DNA of 64,000 nt from Gillisia limnaea DSM 15749 (GTDB lineage Bacteria; Bacteroidota; Bacteroidia; Flavobacteriales; Flavobacteriaceae), in NCBI RefSeq assembly GCF_000243235.1, contig NZ_JH594606.1, forward strand, positions 305,476 to 369,475. Reading direction: 5' to 3'. Positions 25,911 through 34,470 of this stretch are shown here, one piece after another (positions within the stretch are counted from its first letter, which is position 1; every line of letters begins with the position of its first letter). The position numbers and the translations under genes are program-made. The notes under the pieces are model-generated. The model saw only the letters and a program-made list of their open reading frames with translations, made no database searches and was not told the origin of the DNA.

Positions 25911-26034
25911 TCCCGGAGCGAACTCACGAGGTGTGTAAATGGTAGAAACATCCGTTTTCCCGATGAAATCCCACCCGAATTGGACGGGCAGGCGTCGGGA
26001 AACTAACCCACTGCTGGGATTAAATTTAAATAAA
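25911..26034 (+). promoter_or_regulatory. Structured 5' leader of lysA
   Basis: The ~124-nt leader holds several foldbacks: GAG-CGAA-CTC at its start; TTTCCCGATG pairing with CGTCGGGAAA; an inner CCCG-AATTGGA-CGGG; and AATCCCA pairing with TGGGATT just before lysA. The last right arm can also pair with CCCA (26017-26020), so two folds exclude each other. It may be a REP/BIME insertion or a regulatory leader. I could not match it to a known riboswitch class. Confidence 0.45.
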
Positions 26035-27255
26035 ATGAAAGATCAAAACCTAAGTGCTATAGCGAACGAATTTGGAAGTCCGGTGTATGTGTATGATGCT
26101 GAAAAAATCATGTTTCAGCATGAGCGATTAACCAATGCCTTTTCAGAAATAGCAAAGCTCCGCATCAATTATGCTGCGAAGGCACTCTCCAATATCTCCA
26201 TATTAAAACTGATGAACAAAATGGGTTCCGGTCTGGATACGGTTAGTATTCAGGAGGTGAAATTAGGATTGAAAGCAGGTTTTGATCCATCAAAAATCAT
26301 TTACACACCCAACGGGGTTTCCCTGGAAGAAATTGAGGAAGTCACCAAACTTGGGGCACAAATCAATATCGACAATTTATCTATCCTGGAACAATTTGGC
26401 GCCCGGCATCCCAAAGTTCCGGTGTGCATAAGGATCAATCCGCATGTAATGGCTGGTGGGAATACCAATATTTCTGTGGGGCATATCGATTCAAAATTCG
26501 GGATATCCATTCACCAGATCCCGCATTTACTTCGTATCGTGGAAAATACCGGGATGAATATTAACGGGATCCATATGCATACGGGGAGCGATATTCTGGA
26601 CATTGAAGTGTTTTTATATGCATCGGAGATCCTTTTTGATACCGCCAAGCATTTCAAAGACCTAGAATTTCTGGATTTTGGAAGCGGCTTCAAAGTCCCT
26701 TATAAAGAAGGTGATATCGAGACCAATATTGAAGAACTGGGTGAGAAACTAAGCAAGAAATTCAAATCCTTTTGTGAAGAATATGGCAGGGAACTTACCC
26801 TTGCTTTCGAGCCGGGAAAATTCCTGGTAAGCGAGGCCGGGCAGTTTGTGGCAAAGGTGAATGTGATCAAACAAACCACTTCTACGGTTTTTGCCGGGAT
26901 AGATTCCGGATTCAATCATTTGATAAGGCCAATGCTTTACGGATCCCGACACGAGATAAGGAATATTTCGCATCCAGAGGGAAAACAACGTTTTTACTCT
27001 GTGGTAGGTTACATTTGCGAGACCGATACTTTTGCTACCAACCGAAGGATCTCTGAGATCAAGGAAGGTGATTTTCTCGCGTTTAGCAATGCCGGAGCCT
27101 ATTGTTTCACCATGGCCAGCAATTACAATTCCCGCTACCGCCCAGCCGAAGTATTATGGTATAATGAAAAAGCTCATTTGATACGGGAGCGTGAGGATTT
27201 TGAAGATCTTTTAAGGCATCAGGTGGAAATGAATTTTGACAAAGTCGAAGCTTAA
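26035..27255 (+). CDS. lysA: Diaminopimelate decarboxylase
   Basis: The 406-residue protein catalyses the last step of lysine synthesis. It belongs to the PLP-dependent fold-III decarboxylases: the PLP lysine lies in NYAAKALSN, the glycine-rich phosphate site in DFGSGFKVPY, EPGKFLVSEAG binds substrate, and the CETDTFA segment gives the cysteine of the other subunit's active site. I start at the ATG at 26035 (MKDQNLSAIA). A 32-codon longer frame would translate the structured leader and has no family resemblance. Confidence 0.94.
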   Translation: MKDQNLSAIANEFGSPVYVYDAEKIMFQHERLTNAFSEIAKLRINYAAKALSNISILKLMNKMGSGLDTVSIQEVKLGLKAGFDPSKIIYTPNGVSLEEIEEVTKLGAQINIDNLSILEQFGARHPKVPVCIRINPHVMAGGNTNISVGHIDSKFGISIHQIPHLLRIVENTGMNINGIHMHTGSDILDIEVFLYASEILFDTAKHFKDLEFLDFGSGFKVPYKEGDIETNIEELGEKLSKKFKSFCEEYGRELTLAFEPGKFLVSEAGQFVAKVNVIKQTTSTVFAGIDSGFNHLIRPMLYGSRHEIRNISHPEGKQRFYSVVGYICETDTFATNRRISEIKEGDFLAFSNAGAYCFTMASNYNSRYRPAEVLWYNEKAHLIREREDFEDLLRHQVEMNFDKVEA

Positions 27256-27491
27256 CAGGAAAAATTAGCTGATTTTTAAGAGGAAATATTAGTAGTATTG
27301 CGATTTATTTTTTTGCCGATAGTTTATCTCCCACAGATCTCGCCGATTCTCGCAGAAAATAATCTTTTCTAATTTTAGTGATTCTATCTTTTAGCCACGA
27401 ATGCACGAATATTTTTTAGGAATTCTCTTTCCAATTCTCTATTTTCTCTGTTCTTGACTCTTTTCCGAAATAACCTGAAATTTTATCTTCT

Positions 27492-28037
27492 ATGGGCTTT
27501 TATTTTATCGCTTTAATTCCTCCTGAAGCACTTTGTGAACGGATTTGGATATTGAAGCTGGAAATCGCAGATAAATATGGAGCCAAAAACGCACTTAAAC
27601 TTCCCGCCCATATCACTCTGCAAATCCCTTTCCGAATCAACGATAAAGAGGAATCCGGCCTTCTAGAACTGCTGAAAGATTTTGCCTCAAAACAACATAA
27701 TTTTGGAGTAGTTGTATCCGGATTTAGAAAATTTTCCAACCGGGTAATCTTTGCCGATGTTGAAACCAAACAGCCGGTAATTGAAGTCTTTGAAAAATTG
27801 CAGAACAAGCTTTCCATTCATCTCAATTTAAAAGATCACGAAAAAGCAACTGAAATTCATCCCCACTTTACCCTAGCATCCCGGGACCTGGGTCACCGCA
27901 ACTTCCCACTCGCCTGGGCCGATTTTAAAGACCGGGAATTTCAGGATTCCTTTCAGGCAACGAGCATCTTTCTTTTAAAACACAATGGAAAAAACTGGGA
28001 TATTTTTAAGGAATTTGAATTTGCGAATCCTGTGTGA
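27492..28037 (+). CDS. 2H phosphoesterase / 2'-5' RNA ligase-like protein
   Basis: The 181-residue protein has the two HxT motifs of the 2H superfamily, PAHITLQ at residues about 38-44 and HPHFTLA at about 122-128. These enzymes act on 2'-5' or cyclic phosphates in RNA or nucleotides. The exact role in Bacteroidota is unknown. It stands alone. The gap before it contains short stretches near 27340-27415 that look like dispersed intergenic repeats. Confidence 0.85.
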   Translation: MGFYFIALIPPEALCERIWILKLEIADKYGAKNALKLPAHITLQIPFRINDKEESGLLELLKDFASKQHNFGVVVSGFRKFSNRVIFADVETKQPVIEVFEKLQNKLSIHLNLKDHEKATEIHPHFTLASRDLGHRNFPLAWADFKDREFQDSFQATSIFLLKHNGKNWDIFKEFEFANPV

Positions 28038-28076
28038 CTTATAGAATTTTAAGCCGAGTGGACCAATCAAAAAACT

Positions 28077-29045
28077 CTAAGAATAATAATATTCCTCAAT
28101 TATTTTATCAGATTCCTCCTTGTCTTTAAACACATCAAATCCTGCGCCCTGAGTTCTTAATGCTCCCATCAAATTGGCATATTGAGCGGCTTTTATCCTG
28201 TCTTTGTATAAAGCTAACCCATAAGCAAGTCCGCCAGCGAAACTATCACCACAGCCCGTAGTATCCACCACATTATCCACCCAAACAGATTTTATAAATT
28301 CCTTTCGGGTTTCCCCATTTTCTTTGTGATAGGACAAACAGCCCCTGGAATCCAGGGTGATGTATAAGGTATTCACATTTTTGGAGAGTGCATATTCCGC
28401 GAAATCATCCAGATGATCTGTGTACTGATCATCATAATTATTTAGGATTTTTTCATCCTGGCACCAGCTAAACTGGGATTCCTCCAGGTTCATTTTAAGA
28501 ACGTCTATGTAGGGAAGCCAGTCATTTTTATCCTTCCATAATTGCCGAACTCTAACCCCGTTTTCATCCACCCGGGAAGTAGGGCCATGAGCATCAAAAA
28601 TAATGATTGCCTTAGAGTTTTCCTTGATATACTTCAATGTTTCCAGGTCTATTTCAAAATCGGTAACCGGAACAAACACAAAAGCATCTACATCCAAAAA
28701 GGGTTTTACATCCTCCGGCATAATTGGAGCCATTTTTGAAAGTTGTTTTTCCTCCCGGTTATTTTGGTCCAGAAATTTCAATTCTATAATAGTTCCCCTG
28801 TCGTGATGGGTAAATAGACCCGCTGTACTTATATTAGGATATGGTTCAAAAAGCTCTTTAATAGGTTGTTCATCCTCCTTATTGATGTGGGTAACAGGAA
28901 AAACAAGCCCATCATCCCCAAGTAACTTCGAAAGGGCAATAGTGGGGTGTGTAATACATCCGTATTTTTTAATAACCTCTCCTTTGTGGGTAATTATAGT
29001 ATCTCTTGGAATGGGTCCTACGGTAGCTATTTTAATTTTACTCAT
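28077..29045 (-). CDS. PfkB-family carbohydrate or nucleoside kinase
   Basis: The 322-residue protein is ribokinase-like. The C-terminal signature DTTGCGDSFAGGLAYGL holds the catalytic Asp and anion hole, with Cys where most members have Ala (GAGD). The N-terminal part TVGPIPRDTII and the central IIIFDAHGPTSR are consistent. The substrate is not evident. It is convergent with the 2H gene and stands alone. Confidence 0.85.
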   Translation of the reverse strand: MSKIKIATVGPIPRDTIITHKGEVIKKYGCITHPTIALSKLLGDDGLVFPVTHINKEDEQPIKELFEPYPNISTAGLFTHHDRGTIIELKFLDQNNREEKQLSKMAPIMPEDVKPFLDVDAFVFVPVTDFEIDLETLKYIKENSKAIIIFDAHGPTSRVDENGVRVRQLWKDKNDWLPYIDVLKMNLEESQFSWCQDEKILNNYDDQYTDHLDDFAEYALSKNVNTLYITLDSRGCLSYHKENGETRKEFIKSVWVDNVVDTTGCGDSFAGGLAYGLALYKDRIKAAQYANLMGALRTQGAGFDVFKDKEESDKIIEEYYYS

Positions 29046-29320
29046 AATTAATTGCTGATTTTAACCAGGTACAAAATAAAGATCGACCTGAAAGAAGAAG
29101 TGAAATAAGATGAGGAATCTTAATTTAAAAGATCTCATTTTTTTCATTCTTAAAAACTAACTTCTCAAATATAATTAAATTTGGGGTAGAAAAATGCGTA
29201 AATAAAAAAAACAGAAGCCTCAATTTACGATCTCGCTTAAAAAAGATAAAAACAACTTCTTATCTTCGTTGCTGAAGAAAATCGTTTTTCTGATTTATTT
29301 AAATTCCCTATTTTTTCCAA

Positions 29321-29893
29321 ATGAGCACAAAATTTATAGAAAATAGTTCGTTTCAGTCTGAAAATTATTCCTTGAAGGGATTGGCTTTGGGAGAATATGA
29401 AAACTGTAATTTCAACCAATGCAGTTTTGTAAGTACCAACCTCTCTTCTTTCACATTTTCAGAATGTAAATTTGAAAACTGCGATCTTAGTATGGTTTTA
29501 CTGAAAAATGCCACTTTCCGGGATGTGGGCTTTAAAAATTGCAAATTGTTAGGCGTTCGTTTTGACCAATGCAATCCATTTTTGCTATCGTTTTCTTTTG
29601 AAGAATCCATCCTTGATTTTTCTTCCTTTTACGGTCTGAAAATTAAAAACACAAAATTTATTTCCTGTAAACTGGAACAGGTGGATTTCACCGAAACCGA
29701 TCTTCGGGATTCGATTTTTGACAAATGCCAGCTGAGCGGGGCAGTATTTGAAGATACCATCCTTGAAAAATCAGATTTTCGGACAGCCAGTGATTTTTCC
29801 ATCGATCCGGAACTCAACAGGATCAAGAATGCAAAGTTTTCAGCAATTAATATCGCTGGACTTTTAGACCGGTATCACATCACTATTGAATAG
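29321..29893 (+). CDS. Pentapeptide-repeat protein
   Basis: The 190-residue protein shows Phe or Leu every fifth residue through most of its length (for example CNFNQCSFVSTNLSSFTF and CKLEQVDFTETDLRDSIF), the mark of a right-handed square beta-helix. It is Cys-rich. Some relatives such as Qnr and MfpA mimic DNA and protect gyrase, but many have no known role. There is no signal peptide. Function is not assigned. Confidence 0.88.
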   Translation: MSTKFIENSSFQSENYSLKGLALGEYENCNFNQCSFVSTNLSSFTFSECKFENCDLSMVLLKNATFRDVGFKNCKLLGVRFDQCNPFLLSFSFEESILDFSSFYGLKIKNTKFISCKLEQVDFTETDLRDSIFDKCQLSGAVFEDTILEKSDFRTASDFSIDPELNRIKNAKFSAINIAGLLDRYHITIE

Positions 29894-30028
29894 TTTTGGT
29901 TCTTCCTTAAATATGATTCTTGTCATTTTTTGAAACCGCTTAAAATTCTAACTTCAATTCCTATATTGCGATGTGAAAGTTAATACCGCGAATTTCGCAT
30001 TAACAAGTTCTTCAACTCATTTTTTTAA

Positions 30029-30118
30029 GTATGAAATGAGCATAGAGTGACCTGAATACGATACAAATACCAAGAAGATATGCGAATTATGACCTTTTAA
30101 GAAAATAAATAGCTACCT
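30029..30118 (+). repeat. Leader repeat copy abutting the nhaA start codon
   Basis: This stretch reads GTATGAAATGAGCATAGAG, GAATACGATACAAATACC, AGATATGCGAATTATGACC and AAATAAATAGCTACCT, ending directly at the nhaA ATG. It is the plus-strand equivalent of the leader before the LacI gene and before the lipoprotein gene at 45235. Confidence 0.7.
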
Positions 30119-31528
30119 ATGAAAAAGTCTGCTCTGGATATTTATTTATTGCTTCCCATTAAAGGTTTTATTGAAAAACAAACTTCTGTTGGTCTTCTCC
30201 TAATCTTTTCGGCTATACTGGCAATGATAATTGCAAATTCTCCGCTGGCAGACCAATATCATGGTTTCTGGAAACAATACATCCAATTTGGTTTTAACGA
30301 TGCTGTGCTTAGTAAAAACCTGCTTCACTGGATTAACGATGGACTTATGTCCATTTTCTTTTTTATGGTAGGACTGGAACTAAAAAGAGAGATCATGCAG
30401 GGCGAACTTTCAACCTTACGGGGAGCGGCTTTACCTGTGGGTGCGGCAATAGGCGGTATGCTTTTCCCTGCACTCATCTATTATTTTTTTACCTCAGGAT
30501 CGCCCGCTGTTTCCGGATGGGGGATCCCGATGGCCACCGACATCGCTTTTGCCCTGGGACTTTTATACCTGCTGGGCGACAAAGTTCCCCTAACGCTAAA
30601 GGTGTTTTTAACCGCACTGGCCATTGTGGATGATCTTGGAGCTGTGCTGGTAATCGCCTTGTTCTATACAGTCGATATTTCCATGGATAATCTTGCGATG
30701 GGCGGATTTTTTCTGCTCGTATTGTTCACTGCAAACTATGTAGGGATTAGAAACACGATCTTTTATGCCATTGTAGGAATTGGAGGTCTTTGGATGGCAG
30801 TTATGCTCTCCGGGGTTCACGCCACTATCGCAGCTGTAATCGCCGCTTTTGCAATCCCTTCTACAAAAAAGATCAATGCTCCCTTGTTTCTTAGAAAAGT
30901 GAAATTACTATCCTATCAAATTAAGAAGCAACTAAAGCTTCAAAGAACACGGGAAGATGAGTTTGATGATGAAGAAGACAGGGATAAAATCACCAATATG
31001 ATAGAAAAATTTTCTTCCTTAACCGTAGATGCCACACCTCCATTGCAACGGCTGGAGCATGCCCTGCATCCTCTGGTAAGTTTCGTGATCCTCCCGCTGT
31101 TTGCCTTTGCCAATGCCGGAGTAACTCTTACTTCAGAGTCATTTGCCTTTTTGCAAAGCCCGGTGACTCTTGGCGTTGTTTCAGGACTTATTTTGGGGAA
31201 ATTTGTTGGAGTAGTCCTTTTCACAAGACTTATGGTTTTTCTAAAAATCTCACAACTTCCTAAAGGAGTAGCCTGGAAACATGTTTACGGTGTGGGGATC
31301 CTGGCTGGAATAGGCTTTACAATGTCCTTTTTCATCACCGAGCTCGCATTTATAAATGAAGATTTCAGGATACAAGCCAAAATGGGAATTCTAGTGGCTT
31401 CATTGCTGGCAGGAATTACAGGATATTTATACCTATGGTTTATCAGCAAAAAACCAAAGAAAGTTCCTGCAAAAGGTGAACCCAAAGAAAGAACTGCCAA
31501 AAAAACGAAACCTCAAAAAACATCCTGA
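30119..31528 (+). CDS. nhaA: Na+/H+ antiporter NhaA
   Basis: The 469-residue protein exports sodium in exchange for protons at the inner membrane. The ion-binding aspartates are in LTALAIVDDLGAVLVIALFY, and MATDIAFALGLLYLLGDKVP is the helix IV region. It is longer than the E. coli protein because of an acidic cytoplasmic insert (about residues 275-305, DEFDDEEDRDK) and a lysine-rich tail (KKPKKVPAKGEPKERTAKK). A bulged hairpin (29979-30004, arms GTTAAT/ATTAAC) lies upstream, followed by the leader repeat. Confidence 0.95.
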   Translation: MKKSALDIYLLLPIKGFIEKQTSVGLLLIFSAILAMIIANSPLADQYHGFWKQYIQFGFNDAVLSKNLLHWINDGLMSIFFFMVGLELKREIMQGELSTLRGAALPVGAAIGGMLFPALIYYFFTSGSPAVSGWGIPMATDIAFALGLLYLLGDKVPLTLKVFLTALAIVDDLGAVLVIALFYTVDISMDNLAMGGFFLLVLFTANYVGIRNTIFYAIVGIGGLWMAVMLSGVHATIAAVIAAFAIPSTKKINAPLFLRKVKLLSYQIKKQLKLQRTREDEFDDEEDRDKITNMIEKFSSLTVDATPPLQRLEHALHPLVSFVILPLFAFANAGVTLTSESFAFLQSPVTLGVVSGLILGKFVGVVLFTRLMVFLKISQLPKGVAWKHVYGVGILAGIGFTMSFFITELAFINEDFRIQAKMGILVASLLAGITGYLYLWFISKKPKKVPAKGEPKERTAKKTKPQKTS

Positions 31529-31628
31529 TTATTTTTTCAGAAATACAAAAGAGAATAATTATTCTGAAGGCACAGGTATTAGAGAAATCAAAGTTGTTAT
31601 ATTGTAAGGTATTAATCAATTATAACCA

Positions 31629-32450
31629 ATGAAATATACCCTTTATATCCTTGCACTTTCCTTCCAGCTGGCATTGTTCAGTCAGACAAATGAATCTCAA
31701 ATTTCCACAAGGAACATGAACGATATCAACTGGATGGAATTTGGGGAGTTTGTACCCTCAAAGATCAATACCGTTTTTTTGCCCACCGGAACCCTGGAAC
31801 CCCACGGAGTAATAAATAATGGTGCCGATAATGATGCTCCGCAAGCTATGGCAAAAGAACTTGCTCCTGGTTTAAACGCGATGATTGCTCCTACCCTTCC
31901 CTATGGAATGACGGGCTCTCTGGCGGCATATCCCGGCGCTTTTGAAATTTCTGAAGCTGCCTACAGGCCTTTTATAAAGGAAATTCTTGAAGGTTTAGCC
32001 AAAAACGGATTTAAAAATATTATCATTCTAAATGGTCACGGGGGCGGACAAACAGATGTCCTGCAAGCTGTTGCTGCTGAAGTGGCTAATGAAAAAAATG
32101 TGAGGACCCTGGTGATTAACTGGTGGTCTTTTGCTGCCGATGTGACCATGGAAGTTTTCAAAGAAGATGGCGGACATGCCGGATTGAATGAAACCGCATT
32201 TATTCAGGCTATCAATCCCGGTTTGGTGAATAAGAAGCGCTACAACAAAAATATGGCTACCGCATATCCAAAGGACAAAACATGGGCTGCCACTCCTTTT
32301 CCTTCCTCCATTGGGCTTTATAAGGAAAATGAAGGCTATCCCAATTTTGATCAGAAAAAAGCAGACGAATACTACAAAAAAGTAGTTGAGAAGGTTGGTG
32401 AATTAATTGAAGATACCATCGCAAAATGGGAACTGGCTTTTGGCGATTAA
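31629..32450 (+). CDS. Secreted creatininase-family amidohydrolase
   Basis: The 273-residue protein has a signal peptide (ending LALFSQ) and a creatininase fold. Metal ligands typical of the family are visible in PTGTLEPHG, NGADNDAP and ILNGHGGGQTD, and a late Glu in GLNETAF. Family members cleave cyclic amides or formamides, including creatinine and pterin- or riboflavin-pathway intermediates. The exported location makes creatinine-like substrates possible but unproven. The stop codon overlaps the left copy of a 23-bp direct repeat whose partner lies at 34089. Confidence 0.83.
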   Translation: MKYTLYILALSFQLALFSQTNESQISTRNMNDINWMEFGEFVPSKINTVFLPTGTLEPHGVINNGADNDAPQAMAKELAPGLNAMIAPTLPYGMTGSLAAYPGAFEISEAAYRPFIKEILEGLAKNGFKNIIILNGHGGGQTDVLQAVAAEVANEKNVRTLVINWWSFAADVTMEVFKEDGGHAGLNETAFIQAINPGLVNKKRYNKNMATAYPKDKTWAATPFPSSIGLYKENEGYPNFDQKKADEYYKKVVEKVGELIEDTIAKWELAFGD

Positions 32451-32465
32451 TTTTTCAGCTCAAAA
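32443..32465. repeat. Left copy of the direct repeat that brackets the RAYT/REP block
   Basis: GCGATTAATTTTTCAGCTCAAAA, shown here as GCGATTAATTTT followed by TCAGCTCAAAA, matches 34089-34111 at 22 of 23 positions. It covers the last codons of the creatininase gene. Confidence 0.7.
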
Positions 32466-32950
32466 ATTTGAAAAATATTTTTCATCCTTTGCCCCTGGCT
32501 TCAGCCGGTTCACTAAGTATGTAAAAGAAGGCTTTAGCCCCATTGTTTTTATCACTCCTGCTTATATGAAAAATATTTGTCATCCATTGCCGCTGGCTTC
32601 AGCCAGGGGTCCAGTAAGCATGTAAAGCAGGGCTTTAGCCCCATTGTTTTTACCACTCCTGCATATGTGAAAAATGTGGCTAAAGCCAACTTCAAATTCA
32701 AACTGTTTCCGGCAGTTAAAACTGCCGGAAATGGATGTTTTTTATGTATCTATTCTCTGGTAGTTAAAACTGACTTCATCATTCTCTTATCTTTATCTCA
32801 ATTTATTTCAGTTAAAACTGTATTTACAGGAATTTAGCAATTTATTTATGCAATTGAAATGCATTAAGTAAAAAATATTTTGCCCATCGCCCATGGCTTT
32901 AGCCAGGGGTCCAGGAAGTGTGTAAAGCAGGGCTTTAGCCCCATTTTTTA
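32466..32950. repeat. REP cluster on the 3' side of the RAYT gene
   Basis: A chain of foldbacks: CTGGCTTCAGCCAG-type, AGGGCTTTAGCCCC, TGGCTAAAGCCA and the long TTTCCGGCAGT-TAAA-ACTGCCGGAAA, plus several AGTTAAAACT units. The same order recurs at 33414-33712 and in three tandem units at 47618-48780. These are typical REP hairpins of a RAYT transposase system. Confidence 0.8.
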
Positions 32951-33388
32951 TTACTCCTGAATATATTGCCATCCATATTTATTCATGAAAATATCAATTT
33001 CTTCCTTGAATGATTTCTGGGTATGGTGCTTTTCCTGATTGTGAATGTAGTTCCTTGTTTGAATTAAATGACTTTCACTCAACCCAACTGCCCAATAATC
33101 ATCCTGCCACATGAATTTTGGTTTTGTCAGAGAGCTCTTATTGATCCAATAAGAAGATTCACCTTTAATAAGTTGAGCTACTTTGCTGATGCTGTCTTCT
33201 TTGCCAAGAGAGACAAGGCAGTGTACATGGTTATTATATCCGTTTATAGAATCTAACCAAATCCCTTTGGATTCAGCATTCTCTTTAATGTGCTTAAATA
33301 TTTCCGATCTTAGTTCCGGAGTATTCATAAAGGGAACTCTATCCTTTGTAGAAAAAACCATATGTACCCAAATCCTAACCCAACTCAT
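32951..33388 (-). CDS. RAYT (REP-associated Y1 transposase)
   Basis: The 145-residue protein is a Transposase_17/Y1 enzyme. The HUH motif is at residues 54-56 (YNNHVHCLVS) and the catalytic Tyr at residue 114 (TRNYIHNQEKHH). I start at the ATG at 33386-33388 (MSWVRIWVHM); a frame 20 codons longer would read into the flanking REP. The gene is placed exactly inside the REP composite and has REP hairpins on both sides, the arrangement of RAYTs that copy REPs. It is not close to the IS200 transposase at 12486. Motifs are intact. Confidence 0.88.
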   Translation of the reverse strand: MSWVRIWVHMVFSTKDRVPFMNTPELRSEIFKHIKENAESKGIWLDSINGYNNHVHCLVSLGKEDSISKVAQLIKGESSYWINKSSLTKPKFMWQDDYWAVGLSESHLIQTRNYIHNQEKHHTQKSFKEEIDIFMNKYGWQYIQE

Positions 33389-33711
33389 ATATTTAAAATT
33401 TAGTTGCTCTTGTGTAAAAAATATGGCTAAAGCCAATTTCAAATTCAAACTGTTCCGGCAGTTAAAACTGCCGGAAATAGATGTTTTTTATGTATCTATT
33501 CGCTGGTAGTTTTAACTGACTTCAATCATTCTCTTATCCTTATCTGAATTTATTTCAGTTAAAACTGTATTTAAAGGAATTTAGCAATTTATTTATGCAA
33601 TTAAAATACATTAAGTAAAAAATATTTGTCATCCATTGCCGCTGGCTTTAGCCAGGGATCCAGGAAGTATGTAAAGCAGGGCTTTAGCCCCATTGTTTTT
33701 ATAACTCCTGA
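33389..33711. repeat. REP cluster on the 5' side of the RAYT gene
   Basis: It begins with a 30-bp spacer before the RAYT ATG, then repeats the same chain as 32690-32950: TGGCTAAAGCCA, CCGGCAGTTAAAACTGCCGG, CAGTTAAAACTG, CTGGCTTTAGCCAG and AGGGCTTTAGCCCC. Confidence 0.78.
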
Positions 33712-33890
33712 AAATATTGCCATCCATATTTATTCAAGAAAATATCAATTTCTTTCTTGAATGATTTCCATGCATAGTAATTTTCCTGATTGTGAATGTA
33801 GTTTCTTGTTTGAACTAAATGACTTTCATTCAACCCAAATGTCCAATATATTTAAAATTTAGTTGCTCTTGTGTAAAAAATGTGGCTAAA
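33712..33890 (-). pseudogene. Internally deleted RAYT copy (MITE-like)
   Basis: Positions 33712-33846 match the last ~45 codons of the RAYT gene, then jump at CCAATATATTTAAA directly to the spacer in front of the RAYT start codon, followed by TGGCTAAAGCCA. About 300 bp of coding sequence with the HUH motif are gone. This is an internal deletion derivative, the classical origin of non-autonomous elements. Confidence 0.75.
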
Positions 33891-34088
33891 GCCAACTTCA
33901 AATTCAAACTGTTTCGGCAGTTAAAACTGACTTCAATCATTCTTTTTCTGATTGTCCGCAATTAGTAAAAAAAAGAACAACGCCAGGCTAAACTCGTTTC
34001 AGCATCTCAATAACATCTGATAACCAACATATTATTGAGTGCAACCCTGAAACAAGTTCAGATTGACAAACACATTATGTTACATTAC
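33891..34088. other. End of the REP block and a second repeat type
   Basis: After TGGCTAAAGCCA and a broken CGGCAGTTAAAACTG unit, the sequence ends with ACCCTGAAACAAGTTCAG and AAACACATTATGTTACATT. The same two pieces occur at 47551-47595 on the left edge of the large repeat field, so they are part of another dispersed unit. Confidence 0.6.
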
Positions 34089-34111
34089 GCGATTAATTTT
34101 GCAGCTCAAAA
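34089..34111. repeat. Right copy of the bracketing direct repeat, with a -7 box
   Basis: One mismatch to 32443-32465. It contains TAATTTTG (34094-34101), a match to the flavobacterial -7 box, which could serve the small gene at 34158. Confidence 0.65.
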
Positions 34112-34157
34112 TTTAAAAAAAAATCTAAGAAACCCGGCACCAAATCAAACAGCTCCA

Positions 34158-34316
34158 ATGAAAATAAATAAAGTCAGAATTACAGGAATAATTCTCTTAA
34201 TAGTGGGAATTACAGCAAGATTTGCACTGGACGACACCTATAGTTTCCTTTATGGCATGTTGATTGGAGCGGGAATTGCACTGGTTGTAACCGGAAAAAT
34301 AAAAAGTCCCATTTAA
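34158..34316 (+). CDS. Small two-helix membrane protein
   Basis: A 52-residue protein from the ATG at 34158 (MKINKVRITGIILLIVGITA): two hydrophobic segments (residues about 8-22 and 31-46) joined by a polar loop (RFALDDTYSF). A longer frame upstream has no hydrophobic or family features and runs through repeat DNA. A -7 box 57 bp upstream supports this start. Function is unknown. Confidence 0.6.
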   Translation: MKINKVRITGIILLIVGITARFALDDTYSFLYGMLIGAGIALVVTGKIKSPI

Positions 34317-34470
34317 TGATTTCCGAAAGGATTTTACATTGCCTGGCAGCAAACGGTTTCCTGAAAACTTAGCCAATTTCTGCTCAAAATCCCGGTCTAA
34401 TTTCTTAAATTTCCACTTCCAAAGGGGGATTTAATTTTCCCGTTTTCAATCAAAAAAATACTTTTCTTTC

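Noticed and set aside
25939-26034. Longer lysA start (32 extra codons)
   Set aside because: The extra residues come from the hairpin-rich leader and do not resemble the start of LysA proteins.
25911-26034. SAM-I-like riboswitch before lysA
   Set aside because: A CCCGATGAAATCCC stretch recalls SAM-I, but the other conserved parts are missing and the gene is for lysine synthesis.
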